From Cherax quadricarinatus (Eukaryota; Arthropoda; Malacostraca; Decapoda; Parastacidae): 64,000 bases of DNA. Positions 32,143 to 43,286 of this stretch are shown here, piece by piece. A model generated the notes under the pieces. That model was not told the origin of the DNA. It did no database searches and worked only from the letters and a program-made list of their open reading frames with translations. The translations under genes were made by a program, and so were the position numbers. Every line of letters begins with the position of its first letter. The stretch's first letter is position 1. Where the stretch lies: contig NC_091355.1 of NCBI RefSeq assembly GCF_038502225.1, positions 17,603,927 through 17,667,926 on the forward strand. Reading direction: 5' to 3'.

Positions 32143-34035
32143 GTAAGTAAAAACTTAATCACCTTTATTCCAAGTTATATTTACAGAATTTTTTTACATA
32201 TCAACGTTATAACATATTTGTGTTAAGCATGTAAGTTTTTTTTTATATTTTATTGAGAGCATATCTTGTACAGACATAATACATATATATAGTATAACAC
32301 TGTTGAGGACAATAAGTACATACATAAATTATCACACACACACACGTTGTTGGACAAAGGAGAAGAAACCCGTCACATACAAAACGAAAAAGATGTGATC
32401 GTAATGACTTATGAGAATTTAATTTAGATCAGATTAAGCCAGGATGATTAACCTAGTATAGCAGATAGCCAAGTAGTGGGATGTATTTTCATCAAGGTCT
32501 CTCGTGTCTCGTTTCCAGGACGCAATCCACAACAGCTAGCAACCATGTACCAATTAACTGCTAGGTAAACAGAGGCAGCAGGCGTAAAGAGATTTTCTCA
32601 TGCATTTCGCCTCGCAGAGAAATAAAACACGGAACAGTCACCTGCGAGCTGACTGCTCACCATTGAGCTACAAGTCCCCTCCCCCCCCCTGAAAAAAATA
32701 AATGCAAGATTTCGCTTAAAATGTAAAATGATGAGGACAGTAGTTGAGAGAAGGCAACTGGCAACAAAATGATAATTGTGAAGGAAAAGGTTCCGAAACA
32801 CTTGGCAAGAAAGGACTAATTCATTTTTCTTTAGAACAAAAGCCCTTCAACGGAGATTTTGATCATATGTTGTTTGCACTTAATATTTCGACTTAAAGCG
32901 AAAAAAAATATATATTTCCACGAAGAGACAGACTTATTCAGGCTTTCTACACGGCAAGGGAGGAAAACTACAACAGTTCGGACTGAGAGACAATTCAGCA
33001 GAAAGAAAATACAAAGAAAATTTCTCGACGCTAACATTACTATAAAAGGGAAACTACATTTCTAAATTACAAAAACATATGGAGACAAAGCATATTATTA
33101 AACATTTCTGTATAAGACCGAGGAATCAGCAGTGCTGTTAAGATCTCGTCTTTGGTCATGCTAGCGGGAAAGTCAGTCATAACCGTAGGTTGTATCATTG
33201 TAGTAGCAGTAGTCGGTGCTTGTTTCTAATGTATAAATATATCTAGCTGAAAAAAATCTTATTGTGCCTTGCCGCGGGATTAGGCCCCAACTAATCCCAG
33301 AGTTATTCCTTTAGAATTAAGGCAGTTGGTGGCAAAAAAATGAGCGATGATAGAGCAAACCTTAAGCACAACGTTTCGCTCAGTGAGAGCTTTATGGAAT
33401 TGATGAAGCTCTCTCTGAGCAAGATGTATTTCATAAGCAAAGCGTGTCTCTTCGTGTTTTTGATTTCCGACATGTCTTCAAGGTAGTCAAAAGATGCAGT
33501 GTAATCAGAGATAAAGTAGTTCGTATATAGCTATCGTGTACTTTCAAAATTTAATCGAGAAATGTAGTAGAAGCAATTCTTGTCCTTTATATAGTAAGGG
33601 CGTTCTGATACACGTTAGTCTGTAATTTCTGCCTAGTCTAAGCTACACACAAAAAAAAATATACTTGGTAATGGTAAATTGTGTTAAATTAACATAAATT
33701 AACATTTACACACAGTTAATCAACAATACCAAACTAACAGTAACACAGTTTAAAATCAAATCTGGCAGGGCAGGATATATATACCAAGAGGAGAATATCT
33801 AGGTGTATATACTATGAGAATTTGCTTTATTCTCTATTTTAGGTATTTTATTATTCTTGGTTGCTGGTCAACATGCACTATGCGACCTTAATGGATATTT
33901 AAGTAGATGATATGCTTCAGATCCCTTAGAGCAATAGTATGGTAATCTTACGTCGATTGTGAGAGCTTGAGCAGTGTTTCTCAGCGTCCCGAATCATATT
34001 CTTTCCACAACTAATGGTTATAATAGTAATCATGA
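32143..34035. other. AT-rich DNA with minor repeat scraps
   Basis: A minus-strand TAGCTCAATGGTGAGCAGTC at about 32653-32672 resembles a tRNA A-box (possible SINE head). GTTTCGCTCAGTGAGAGCTTT at 33371 and TTGATGAAGCTCTCTCTGAG at 33400 form an opposed, worn P-type pair. No gene. Confidence 0.4.
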
Positions 34036-34165
34036 TTTTTAAAGTGGTGGATCGGTAAGCTAGCGGAAGGCCTCGGTCAGATGACCAAAAGCTTCAGCTG
34101 TGGGTAATCATATGACTAATCTCCGTGTCAGGAAACACTTGTCCTGTTTCCTCAAGATCATTATA
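34036..34165 (+). mobile_element. V-type dispersed repeat, copy 1
   Basis: GTGGATCGGTAAGC, AGCGGAAGGCCTCGGTCAGA, TCATATGACTAA and GTCAGGAAACACTTGTCCTG words match copies at 34436-34552 (inverted) and 34700-34850. It is probably a short interspersed element and is unclassified. Confidence 0.7.
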
Positions 34166-34435
34166 TATACCATAGCGATCCCAGGCTCTTCTAAATCTTC
34201 CCCATTTTCATACCATCCTAAAAGAACAAATATTTACATCATTACACTTTGCTTTGACAGTAGTAATTATTGAAATTCAGTCTACAAACAAGACAGTGAT
34301 TGTCAGATTATTAACCATATGTGATTATTTGACCAGAATTGAAGGAAGAAATAGGAAAAAAATTGTTTCTGATGGATAAGGGGGGCAAGTTCTTATGTTT
34401 TCGTGTATTATCCGGAGGTATACCACAAAGGCTGG

Positions 34436-34552
34436 TTCAGCAAATCTTAACTATCGGGTCTTAGTTATATGATGACCCACAGGTGGAGCTCTAAGCCATC
34501 TGACCGAACCCTTCTACTGGCTCACCGGTCCACCCCTTTAAAAGTTGTGGCT
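34436..34552 (-). mobile_element. V-type dispersed repeat, copy 2 (inverted)
   Basis: On the minus strand: GGTGGACCGGTGAGCCAGTA, GGTTCGGTCAGATGGCTTAG, GAGCTCCACCTGTGGGTCAT, matching copies 1 and 3. Confidence 0.7.
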
Positions 34553-34699
34553 GAGATTATATCCATTTATTATTCGCTATCGGGGTGTGATCGAAATTTT
34601 TATTAACAAAAAGAAAACAGAGTTCATAACTAGCTTGAATTCCACGTTCATTCATATTGGTATACATACCCTGAGGGGTACTTCTAATGGTTATAATTA

Positions 34700-34850
34700 A
34701 ATACATAAGTTTTAAAGCGGTGGACCGTTAAGCCAGCGGAAGGCCTTAGTCAGATGATCAAAAGCTCCAGCTGCTGGTCATCATATGACTAAGACCCGCG
34801 TCAGGAGACACTTGTCCTGTCTCCTGACAAATCTTATGTAACCTAATTTA
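34700..34850 (+). mobile_element. V-type dispersed repeat, copy 3
   Basis: GCGGTGGACCGTTAAGCCAG, GAAGGCCTTAGTCAGATGAT, GACTAAGACCCGCGTCAGGA, CACTTGTCCTG and then ATGTAACCTAA at the 3' end. Confidence 0.7.
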
Positions 34851-35165
34851 ACCCCCCTCATTTCGTCCCCATTTCCTTCCCTGGTCAAAATTCCTCCCCT
34901 CGGACTTGAAATTCCCCTGGCCTGGTGGTCCAAGTGGACCCTTGTTGAGAACCACTGAGTTAGAGGAAGAGCTAGGATACCACAAACATAGCCTCTATTT
35001 CTGCAGCTTCAAATGGTTAATTAAACACACTACTTTGACACTCCCATGAATACGAAAATACTGCACCAGAACTGACTCAGAAACACACCCTCATCTCACA
35101 TATGTGCGCCTCTTTCATCTTTCTCATTTTTCTTGTCTCGTCTCTCTCATCTCCCTCACATTTCT
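34851..35165. other. Unique-looking DNA with a hAT-like end
   Basis: GTTGAGAACCACTGAGTTA at 34954-34972 is, on the minus strand, CAGTGGTTCTCAAC, a common hAT terminal sequence. No partner end or transposase seen. Confidence 0.25.
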
Positions 35166-36575
35166 CTTACACATCTCTCTCTCTCTCTCTCACATTTTTT
35201 CTCTCTCCATCTCACTTTTTTTTTACACTGGTTTATTACAAGGTTAGGTTATGAATTCCTACCTTTATTTACATCAGTGGACGTATCAGTGGCTCATTAC
35301 TTCATAATTTGTTCATGACCGTAACCATGTATAGGAGTGAGGCTGATTCATTACCTTTGTAACTTGCCATGATTGTGACCAGATCTACCTTTTGTTCATT
35401 ATCTTTGTAACTAGTTCAGCTATCATAACTTTGGGGTCCAGTCCCTGGACCCATTATGTACCTCTGTAATCTTTTGACTACCGCCCACAGGATGGGTGTG
35501 GGGTGCATAATAAAAGATATTAAACTATTTACATCAGCTCTTTTGAAAGCCTTTTTATTGGTATGAGACGTACAGTTAGAGAATAGGATGAAGTTGGAGC
35601 CATCTGCGGGCCGGCGAGTTCATTTGGTCATCTGACTCTTTTTCGTTGCTGTCACTATTCATTTTGAACGTATTCTAAATTCGAGTTACCTTATGAATAT
35701 ATGATCTCAGGTGAAGCGATGCTCTGGAGAATGTAGTTGTTTGCTGCCTCTCTTGTTGTGTTGAAGCTGTCTTTTTGCTAGCAGCAGAGTAGTCAAGTGT
35801 GGTACCTTGACAACATTGGCCTTGTACATAACATTAAGATCACCCATATCCCTTCTGTGTTGAAGGGTCTGCTGAAGTGGCAGATCTGCCTAGGCTGGGT
35901 CTAGGCAAGAGATGATTTGTTTTGCTCTGTTTTCTATTCTGCTAAGATGTCGCAAGACGAGGGCAGGCAATCCAAGAAGTGGAGCATCCTCAAGATTCGA
36001 GCATACTAGTTCCTCGTACAGAATCATGCAACCTCTACGGTTGAGTAGATGCGAAATTCGTCAGCGTGATGTAAGCTTCATAGCATATTTGTTTACAAGA
36101 TTTACAATGTGATTATAGTGAGTTTTGAGTCAAATTTCGCCCCAAGGTTATCATTTTCATTTCCAGGTACGAGCACTCTTCCATTCATTCTTACCACTGC
36201 TCCAGCATTGGCGTCATGATACGTAGAGACCATCATCACATCATCATTTGTATTTTCTTAGGAGCAAATGTGGCCTGCCATCGTTTTCCCCAGGTTGATA
36301 GAGCTGTAAGCTGGTAATTGTTTTAACTTAGAGCAGCTGGCATTTTCTCTCTTGGATAAGTGTCAGAGTACAGTCTCTGCATTTTAATGAAATTTCAAGA
36401 TCAGTGAAGTAGACATTCCATAACAAAAAACCCCAAGCATCCTTCCTTGTGGAATACTTTCACAAATAATGTCTTGTTGACTCTGGCTTGTTAAGAACTA
36501 CCTTAAAGTAATCACTGAGGGGGCATAGTGCAGAGCCGGCGACTCCTAGTGGTTGCAATTTTGCCAAGAGTAGTG
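35166..36575 (-). mobile_element. LINE-G decayed copy (G3)
   Basis: Matches G2 in order and orientation: 35540-35660 corresponds to 37120-37215 (GATGAAGTTGGAGCCATCTG), 36230-36310 to 37845-37920 (CATCATCATTTGTGTTTTCT against CATCATTTGTATTTTCTTAG), and 36421-36570 to 38037-38200. The RT region is riddled with indels. On the left (3' side) lies impure CT/CACT sequence. A 248-bp foreign insertion sits at 35278-35525. Confidence 0.8.
35278..35525 (+). mobile_element. 248-bp insertion with 12-bp target duplication in G3
   Basis: TATTTACATCAG occurs at 35266-35277 and 35526-35537. The inserted DNA ends GGTGCATAATAAAAGATATTAAAC, i.e. a short A-rich 3' end after GACTACCGCCCACAGG. It is probably a truncated 3' end of another non-LTR element. 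No coding sequence. Confidence 0.75.
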
Positions 36576-36904
36576 AGTGATCTATTTGAAGGAATAGTCA
36601 CTTGCAAACCGCTTGCGTATGCTGGATCATCTGAACACAACGCTTTGTTTACAACACTGAAGATTCCAACAAACTGAGGTGAGGAATCATCACGCACAAC
36701 CTGTCTGTAGGAAAGACGTAACTGGTGGGTTCTTTGCTCGGAACTTGATGCCTCCGATTGTAATGTTCTTTTCAAAGGTGACGTTGATAACCAAGTGAAT
36801 GACTTCATTAAACATTCATAATCTTCAACACAAATACATACCTCAAGGTTATTCACCTGATGAAATTATTCCATCTCTAAATCAGAAAGATGGAGCCCCC
36901 TATA

Positions 36905-36908
<4 letters not shown>
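36576..36908. other. Unrecognised DNA
   Basis: LINE-G similarity stops near 36575. The minus frame at 36512-36856 spans the junction and is not a known protein. Confidence 0.4.

Positions 36909-36990
<82 letters not shown>
36909..36990. repeat. (CT)n microsatellite
   Basis: About 80 bp of pure CT, then impure CTCCC/CATTCT sequence to 37020, abutting the LINE-G2 3' end. Confidence 0.97.
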
Positions 36991-36995
<5 letters not shown>

Positions 36996-37020
36996 TTCTC
37001 TCTCCCACTCTCCCTCTCCC

Positions 37021-38645
37021 TTTTTTTCCACACAGGGTTTGACAAGGTTAGCTTCATTGACAAGCTGTATACAGGTTAAGGATTCCTAACTTTATTGACA
37101 AGCTAAGAGCTGTTACCTACATCATCTCATTTGAAAGCATTTTCATTGTTATGAAACATACAAGTAGGGAACAGGATGAAGTTGGAGCCATCTGTGGACC
37201 ACCATTTTCATTTGATTTTATCTCGTTGATATCATAATATTGTACGAATGTGTTCCATACTCGAGTCATAATGGGGATAAATGATCTCAGATGAAGTGAT
37301 GTTCAGGAGAAGGGTACAGCCAGAGTGAAGTTGCTGCTTTCTGTCCGTCTTGTTGCATAGAAGCTGGCTTCTGTCTGTCCTCGAAGTGGATCTAAGTGTG
37401 GCACTTTGACAATATTGGCCTTTTACATAACAGTAAGGCCACCCACATCTCTCCTGTGTTGAAGGCTCTGCTGAAATGACAGATCTATCCAGGATTGGCT
37501 CAGGCGACAGATGAGACGTCTTGCTGTTTTCTACTCTGTCAAGCAGTCGCAGATGAGAGGGGGGGGGGTGTAGGCAAACCAAGAAAATGGAACATACTCA
37601 AGGTGTGAGCGTGCTTGTGCCTTGTACAGAATCTTGCAGCCCCTACTGTCAAGCAGCTGCGAGATACGGCGAAGTGTTGTAAGCTTCCTGGCTACCTTGT
37701 TTGCAAGATTTACAGTGTGGTTCTTCATGGTCAGTTTGGGGTCAGATTTCGCCCCAAGGATATAACCTCTTTCCCAGGTACCAACACCCTCCCATTCATC
37801 CTTACTACTGCACTGGCATTACCATCATGGTGCCTAGAGACCATCATCATTTGTGTTTTCTCAGGTGCAAATGTTACTTGCCATCTATTTCCCCAAGCTG
37901 ATATAGCTCTTAGCTGGTGATTGATGTAGCTTAGAGCAGCTGGCATTTCTTCTCTTAGATAAGTGAATGTCAGTGTACAGTCGTCTGCATATGCATGGGA
38001 TTTTGGAATGAGATGAAGGTCATTGAAGTTGACATTCCATAACAATGGTCCCAGCACGCTTCCTTGTGAAACACTTGTCCCAGTAGGATGTCTTGCTGAT
38101 TCCATTCCATTGAGAACTACCCTTAGAGATCTACCATTAAGGTAATCACTGAGGAGACTTAGTGTAGAGCCTGCAATTCCCAGAGCTTGCAGCTTTGCTA
38201 AGAGGCCCTGGTGCCACACCCGGTCGGAAGCACCAGCAATGTCCAGTGCTACCACACAGTTGACTTTTGATTCATCCAGTGACTGGTGCCACTTAGTGGA
38301 GAGGTTTAACAACAGATCAGCAGCAGAGAAACCTTTCCTGAAGCCATATTGACGGTCACAAGGTAGTGAGTGGTAGTCAAAAAACTGTCATTTGTCTTGA
38401 GATTATTGTCTCAAGGATCTTGCCAATGATTGACAGGAGTGACACTGGTCTGTAGTTGCTGATTTCTGCTCTGCTCTTCTTTTTGTGAACTGGGACTACA
38501 TTTGCCTCTTTCCACATAGAAGATCATTTACACTACTAGGCAGTGCTGAAAGATGTGAGTAAGAGGTGCTGCTAGCTGGTCTGCACATCTCAGCAATCTT
38601 GGACTCAACTTGTCTGGGCCCACAGTGATTTAAGAAGGAAATGCA

Positions 38646-38649
<4 letters not shown>
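37021..38649 (-). mobile_element. LINE-G copy G2, 5'-truncated, between CT tracts
   Basis: The minus strand carries a reverse transcriptase from just before the NYRPVS-type region (GPDKLSPR near 38600) to beyond the thumb, then about 450 bp of 3' end that matches G1, G3 and G4. The 3' terminus at 37021-37040 is followed by (AG)n on the sense strand, and the 5' truncation at about 38649 also abuts (AG)n. Several frameshifts are present. Confidence 0.9.
37531..38312 (-). pseudogene. LINE-G reverse transcriptase fragment
   Basis: The frame at 37731-38312 contains VALDIAGASDRVWHQGL (motif A), GTSVSQGSVLGPLLWNVNFN (motif B), SHAYADDCTLTF (catalytic YADD), then WGNRWQVTFAPEKTQMM. A one-base shift near 37755 leads to MKNHTVNLANKVARKLTTLR and LYKAQARSHLEYVPFSW in the frame at 37531-37728. 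This is a non-LTR RT of the jockey/CR1 superfamily. The family assignment within it is uncertain. It is inactive because of frameshifts and truncation. Confidence 0.9.

Positions 38650-38713
<64 letters not shown>
38650..38713. repeat. (CT)n microsatellite
   Basis: About 63 bp of CT directly at the truncated 5' end of G2. Confidence 0.97.
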
Positions 38714-38716
<3 letters not shown>

Positions 38717-39097
38717 CATCCACAAACACACACAGCCCGACAACCAAGAGTTTGTTTCCCTCTGTCTATGAATATTAATAAAGGGGAATATATAATTAAC
38801 AGGGGCATCGCTACACCCTTCTCGCCCCCAGCCTTAATCTTGGCGTTCAATTTTGCCGTGAACAGAATGCTGATAGATTGTAGGGAAGTTTGGTGATCAA
38901 GGAAGATAGTGTGTGTGCGCGTGTGCGTGTCCATGTGCATGTGCGTGCGTGCATGGATGGTGGGGGTCATTGAGGTGCATTTAATGAGTTGTTTTTTGAG
39001 GTCCTGCTCCCACCTGTTAAAATACGATACATTGCATTTTTGGTTGCTAGCTTCATGGGCTCTATAATGCCAATCTTACGATAAAAGTAAATATGTA
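38714..39097. other. No gene; short GT/GC-rich run
   Basis: GTGTGTGCGCGTGTGCGTGT at 38910-38929 and neighbours. Otherwise unrecognised. Confidence 0.5.
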
Positions 39098-39552
39098 GAC
39101 AACACTTGGGTAGCTTCTCGGCCGCACAAAAGCCTCTTCAGTTGAATACATTCGAATTTAACACTGGAAATAGTAGTAGTAGTGTCGACTTGATCGGTGC
39201 CTCAGTCTTGGTTACATGTAATCAGTCCCTCAGTCATACGGCCAGACCTATACTAGAGCAGAAACGAAGCGAAGCAGCTGGAGGTGATATCACAGGTGAG
39301 TGTGGCCCACTAGTTGAGGCAGGTGACTACCAACAATTTCACCTAACTTGTGCTCAAGTATAAAGTGTCCGGCCGCGTACCTGTGCTTTAGCCATCAGGG
39401 ACTGACCCCCACCTACCAAGGTAGATAGTCTGATCTTGTCCAAACAGCTACTTGTACTGACTCAGTTCACATATTCTCTTACATTATACTGAAGAAGCCT
39501 GCTGTGTGAGCGAAGCTTTTCGGTAACAAAGATACCCAAGTGCTGGACATGT
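39098..39552. mobile_element. P-type element with widely spaced inverted ends
   Basis: AACACTTGGGTAGCTTCTCG..CCTCTTCAGT at 39100-39138 (minus sense) is opposed by ACTGAAGAAGCC..GATACCCAAGTGCTGG at 39490-39546. The core CTGAAGA is followed by GCGAAGC instead of GCGAAAC, so it is degenerate. The interior of about 350 bp has no ORF of note. Confidence 0.5.
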
Positions 39553-39639
39553 CGCACTCATCGACTTGTTGGTACTTTATACCATCATAAAAAAATTCCA
39601 CAATATGGTCTGGAACTGTACATTGAGCTATCCTATACC

Positions 39640-39713
39640 ACTTCCTCATCCAGTTCCACTTACCACCCTCAGACTAAGAAAAGTATTTCCTAACATCCCT
39701 GCGGTACATCAGT
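39640..39713 (-). mobile_element. LINE-A-like fragment (A5, left part)
   Basis: AGTATTTCCTAACATCCCTG and flanking words correspond to A1 20518-20588. The matching right part of the same decayed copy appears at 41045-41285, on the far side of LINE-Q1. Confidence 0.6.
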
Positions 39714-40928
39714 GTGCAGAATGCAGATGTAATATACACAGACTTTGCAAAAACATTTGACAAATGCGATCATGGCGTAATAGCCTATAAAATACGTGCT
39801 AAAGGAATAACTGGGAAAGTGGGGAGATGGATCTTCAACCTCCTAACAAATCGAACACAAAGAGTAGTGTTCAACAGAGTTAAATCGGAGGCTGCCATAG
39901 CGAAGAGCTCTGTTCCACAAGGCACAGTGCTCGCCCCCATCTTATTCCTTATCCTCATATCAGACATAGACAGAGATATACATCACAGCACCGTATCATC
40001 CTTTGCGGATGATACTAGGATCTGCATGAGGCTGTCATCTGCTGAGGACGCGGTTAACCTCCAAGAAGATATAAACAAAGTTTTCCAGTGGGCAACGGTA
40101 AACAATATGATGTTCAATGAGGACAAATTCCAACTACTCCGTTATGGAAAACTGGAGGAGATAATAACTAGAACAGAGTATACTACAGACTCTGGCCATA
40201 CAATAGAGCGGAAAAATAATGTAATGGACCTGGGAGTAGTAATGTCTGAGGATCTCACTTTCAAGGATCACAACAGTGCCACGATCGCACGTGCAAAGAA
40301 AATGATAGGATGGATAATGAGAACGTTCAAAACGAGAGATGCCAAGCTAGTGATGATCCTTTTCAAATCACTTGTTCTCTCTAGGCTGGAATACTGCTGT
40401 ACATTAACATCTCCATTCAAAGCAGGTGAAATCGCAGATCTAGAGAGTGTACAGAGATTCTTTACTGCACGTGTAAGTTCTGTCAAGCACGTTAACTACT
40501 GGGAACGCTTGGAAGCACTTGACTTATACTCGTTGGAACGCAGGAGGGAGAGATATATCATAATCTACACTTGGAAAATCCTGGAAGGAATGGTCCCAAA
40601 TCTGCACACAGAAATCACTCCCTACGAAAGTAAAAGACTGGGCAGGCGATGCAAAATGCCCCCAATAAAAAGTAGGGGCGCCATTGGTACACTAAGGGAA
40701 AACACCATAAGTGTACGGGGCCCAAGACTGTTCAACAGCATTAGGGGAATTGCCAATAAACCCCTGGCTGCCTTCAGGAGAGAGCTGGACAGATACCTGA
40801 AGTCAGTGACTGATCAGCCGGGCTGTGGCTCGTACATTGGACTGCGTGCGGCCAGCAGTAACAGCCTGGTTGATCAGGCCCTGATCCATCGGGAGGCCTG
40901 GTCATGGACCGGGCCGCGGGGGCGTTGA
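39714..40928 (+). pseudogene. LINE-Q reverse transcriptase, open but 5'-truncated
   Basis: 404 codons without a stop. Motif A is VIYTDFAKTFDKCDHGVI (residues about 5-22), motif B SSVPQGTVLAPILF (about 65-78), catalytic SSFADDTRICM (about 96-106), then NEDKFQLLRYG, and in the thumb/C-terminal region SLVLSRLEYCCTLTSPFKAG, YWERLEALDLYSLERRRERY and DQPGCGSYIGLRAASSNSLV. This is typical of CR1/L2/jockey non-LTR RTs. An ATG at 39714 is probably fortuitous. The uninterrupted frame suggests a young insertion, but without the endonuclease and RT N-terminus it cannot move itself. Confidence 0.9.
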
Positions 40929-40965
40929 TCTCCGGAATAACCTCCAGGTAACCAGCTACTCTCAA
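39714..40965 (+). mobile_element. LINE-Q copy Q1, 5'-truncated
   Basis: A 404-codon open frame plus a short 3' end GGGGGCGTTGATCTCC..CCTCCAGGTAACC. It begins inside the RT domain, so the endonuclease and ORF1 are missing. Neighbouring LINE-A-like fragments on both sides suggest it inserted into an older LINE-A copy. Confidence 0.9.
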
Positions 40966-41044
40966 TAAACCCTTGCACACATTCCTAGCATTTCGGAAGT
41001 AGGTCCGTAATTACTCTGTCAGATCCTCCAAGTTTTTTTTTTTT

Positions 41045-41285
41045 TTCCTCTCTCTTCCTGTAGTCTCTACTCATCGCACAGTCTCCTAAGTTCCTGGAGT
41101 AGTCTCGATGCAAACCTGTAGACTCTTATACAGTTTCTGTACATGTGTGACTAGGTGATGGCTCCATGCTGGTACTGCATACTCTGTGATAGGCCTGATA
41201 TATGTCGTGTAAAAAGTCCTAAAAGATTATTTATTGAAGTTTCTGAAGGCACTTCTGTGATCAGCTCACCTCGCATATACTGCAG
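41045..41285 (-). mobile_element. LINE-A-like fragment (A5, right part)
   Basis: CTCGATGCAAACCTGTAGAC, GACTAGGTGATGGCTCCATG, TGGTACTGCATACTC, GGCCTGATATATGTCGTGTA and ATATACTGCAG are diverged versions of A1 20790-20965. It stops near a GTGCGCGCTCGTG stretch. Confidence 0.7.
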
Positions 41286-43114
41286 ATGTATGTGCGCGCT
41301 CGTGAGCGTCTCTTTGTCTCTGTCTCTTTTCTGTTTGTCTGTCGTCGTATTCTCTGTTTTTGTAACTGTTCTCTTTGTGGCTGTTTACTCAGCTATTTGT
41401 GTTTCCAGGCATCAAATCTCTGCTCATAACTCTTCCTCTCCAGCTGGTCGTAAATGGAATTACGCCCTACAAAAATGTAGTTAATATTATTGAAGCTTCA
41501 ATCTCCACGCTCTTTGCATTTACACTTTACCAGTAAATTTAGCAGTGAATCAGTTACTGAGAAACTCATTTGATACTGGTGAAGCTAGATTTAAATATTT
41601 CTCATAAAGATGGTGTGATGCAAATTGTGGTTTTAGATCAGGTTGTTTTTGTTAATGGTCATTCTCATGATTTCCTTAAATCTGTAGTTTCAAATCTGAG
41701 CTTGTTGTGACCAACCAATATCTGAACTTTACGAGACTTAAAATTATGTAAAAGTGAAACCCCTTCAAAATGGGGCAAAGTGGATTTTTTTTTTTTACTC
41801 CCTGAATATGAAGGGAGTAGAACTGCAAATGCCATTTTGGCTGATTACTTTGGAGAATTACATCCTAGTAAAACTAAACTTTATAAATTAGGAAGGTCGG
41901 CGGGTTTCAATATCTTTCCTTTATTGCTCGATAGCTCATCTATACGTTAATATTCTATAGCATCGACTATTGACCGAGTGTAGAGATGTCACCATGCCAC
42001 TGAGCGCTGAATACTCCAATTACTGCATAAAATACATGTATAATGTGTAGTCTGTAATTTTTAGAGGGTCAAAGTTATTCCATTTATTGCCATTAAACAG
42101 GAATCAGCAGGGGGGGGGTAATTATCTCATTAAATTCCACTATAATAACGTCGAGTTGGGTTTCAACTACCTGTTTAGAGTGGAGAGAAGGTTAAGAGCA
42201 TAGACATAAATGAAACAGAACAGGCATAACACTGTGACTGGAACAATATACAAATAAGTTTCTCTCTCCTGTGTGCGGGTTATTGTGTATAGGATCAAGT
42301 GTCTTAAATGTAGTTTACGGCAGAGAGATATCAAAACAACCTCCACACATGTTAGATACTACCGTGTCTGCTGGGCCAGGACTGGTCAGCTTCAAACATT
42401 AGTGCATACTGAATAACTTAAAATGACAAATGGTTTATGTATATTTGAAATACGAGAGAGATGTGAATTAACGGTACTTGTTGACAACTCGGCCACGCTG
42501 AAACATGATGCGCACACCATGTGAACTAATCTATGAGATACTGAATATACTGTAAAATATGGTCGAGCTACGCAATCTTGTTGAAATTAAAATATTTTGT
42601 ACAATACTATTTGGAGATTATGCAATGCAAATTGTAAATATAATAAGTAATCGGAGAAATGATAATAAGATTCGATTACTAAGAATCGGTTAAAAAGAGA
42701 AAATTATCGACATAGAATTAACAGATTCAGTCAATTGATGGAATCAGTCGATCAGTTCACAAGAAGACTATCCCATGAATTCATGAACTTTGTATGCAAT
42801 AAACTTAAACAAACTTAACAGCAACAAATTTAATATACAACCTGATACATAAACAGGTTATATATTGCTGTAGGTCGAGAATGCATAGAATGGCTCACAC
42901 ATACTCTTGTAAAATATGCGTCTATGCAATATTCAACGTCCACACTGGGAGTTTAGTGGAACTGATAATAGCACACGCAGAACTTCGATGAAATACTGAT
43001 TAAAATACTTCTCGTGCACATTAAATGGAAAAAAATAGCAGACATTAACGCCGCTGTCTGCCAGCAGTTAATGAGCATGACCATATTCAGAATTTGATTG
43101 AATGACAGTAGTTC
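41286..43114. other. Unrecognised AT-rich DNA
   Basis: A possible P2 scrap GTGTGCGGGTTATTGTGTA is at 42272-42290. Otherwise there is no repeat or gene. Confidence 0.45.
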
Positions 43115-43240
43115 AGTTCCAGGCACAGGTGGAAATGTTGGGCATGTTTCCTTACACCTGCTGTCCCTGTTCACCTAGCAGTAAGTAGGTACCTTGGTGT
43201 TAGTCAGCTGTTGTGGGTCGCATCCTGTGGAGCAAGATTA
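43115..43240 (+). mobile_element. S-type SINE body
   Basis: GGTGGAAATGTTGGGCATGT, CACCTGCTGTCCCTGTTCAC, AGTAGGTACCTTGGTGTTAG and TGTGGGTCGCATCCTG match the body of the SINEs at 45380 and 45620. The tRNA head is not evident. Confidence 0.65.
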
Positions 43241-43286
43241 AATTACAAAAGAAATATGTCCTCGATAACGCACTGACTTTACTGGG

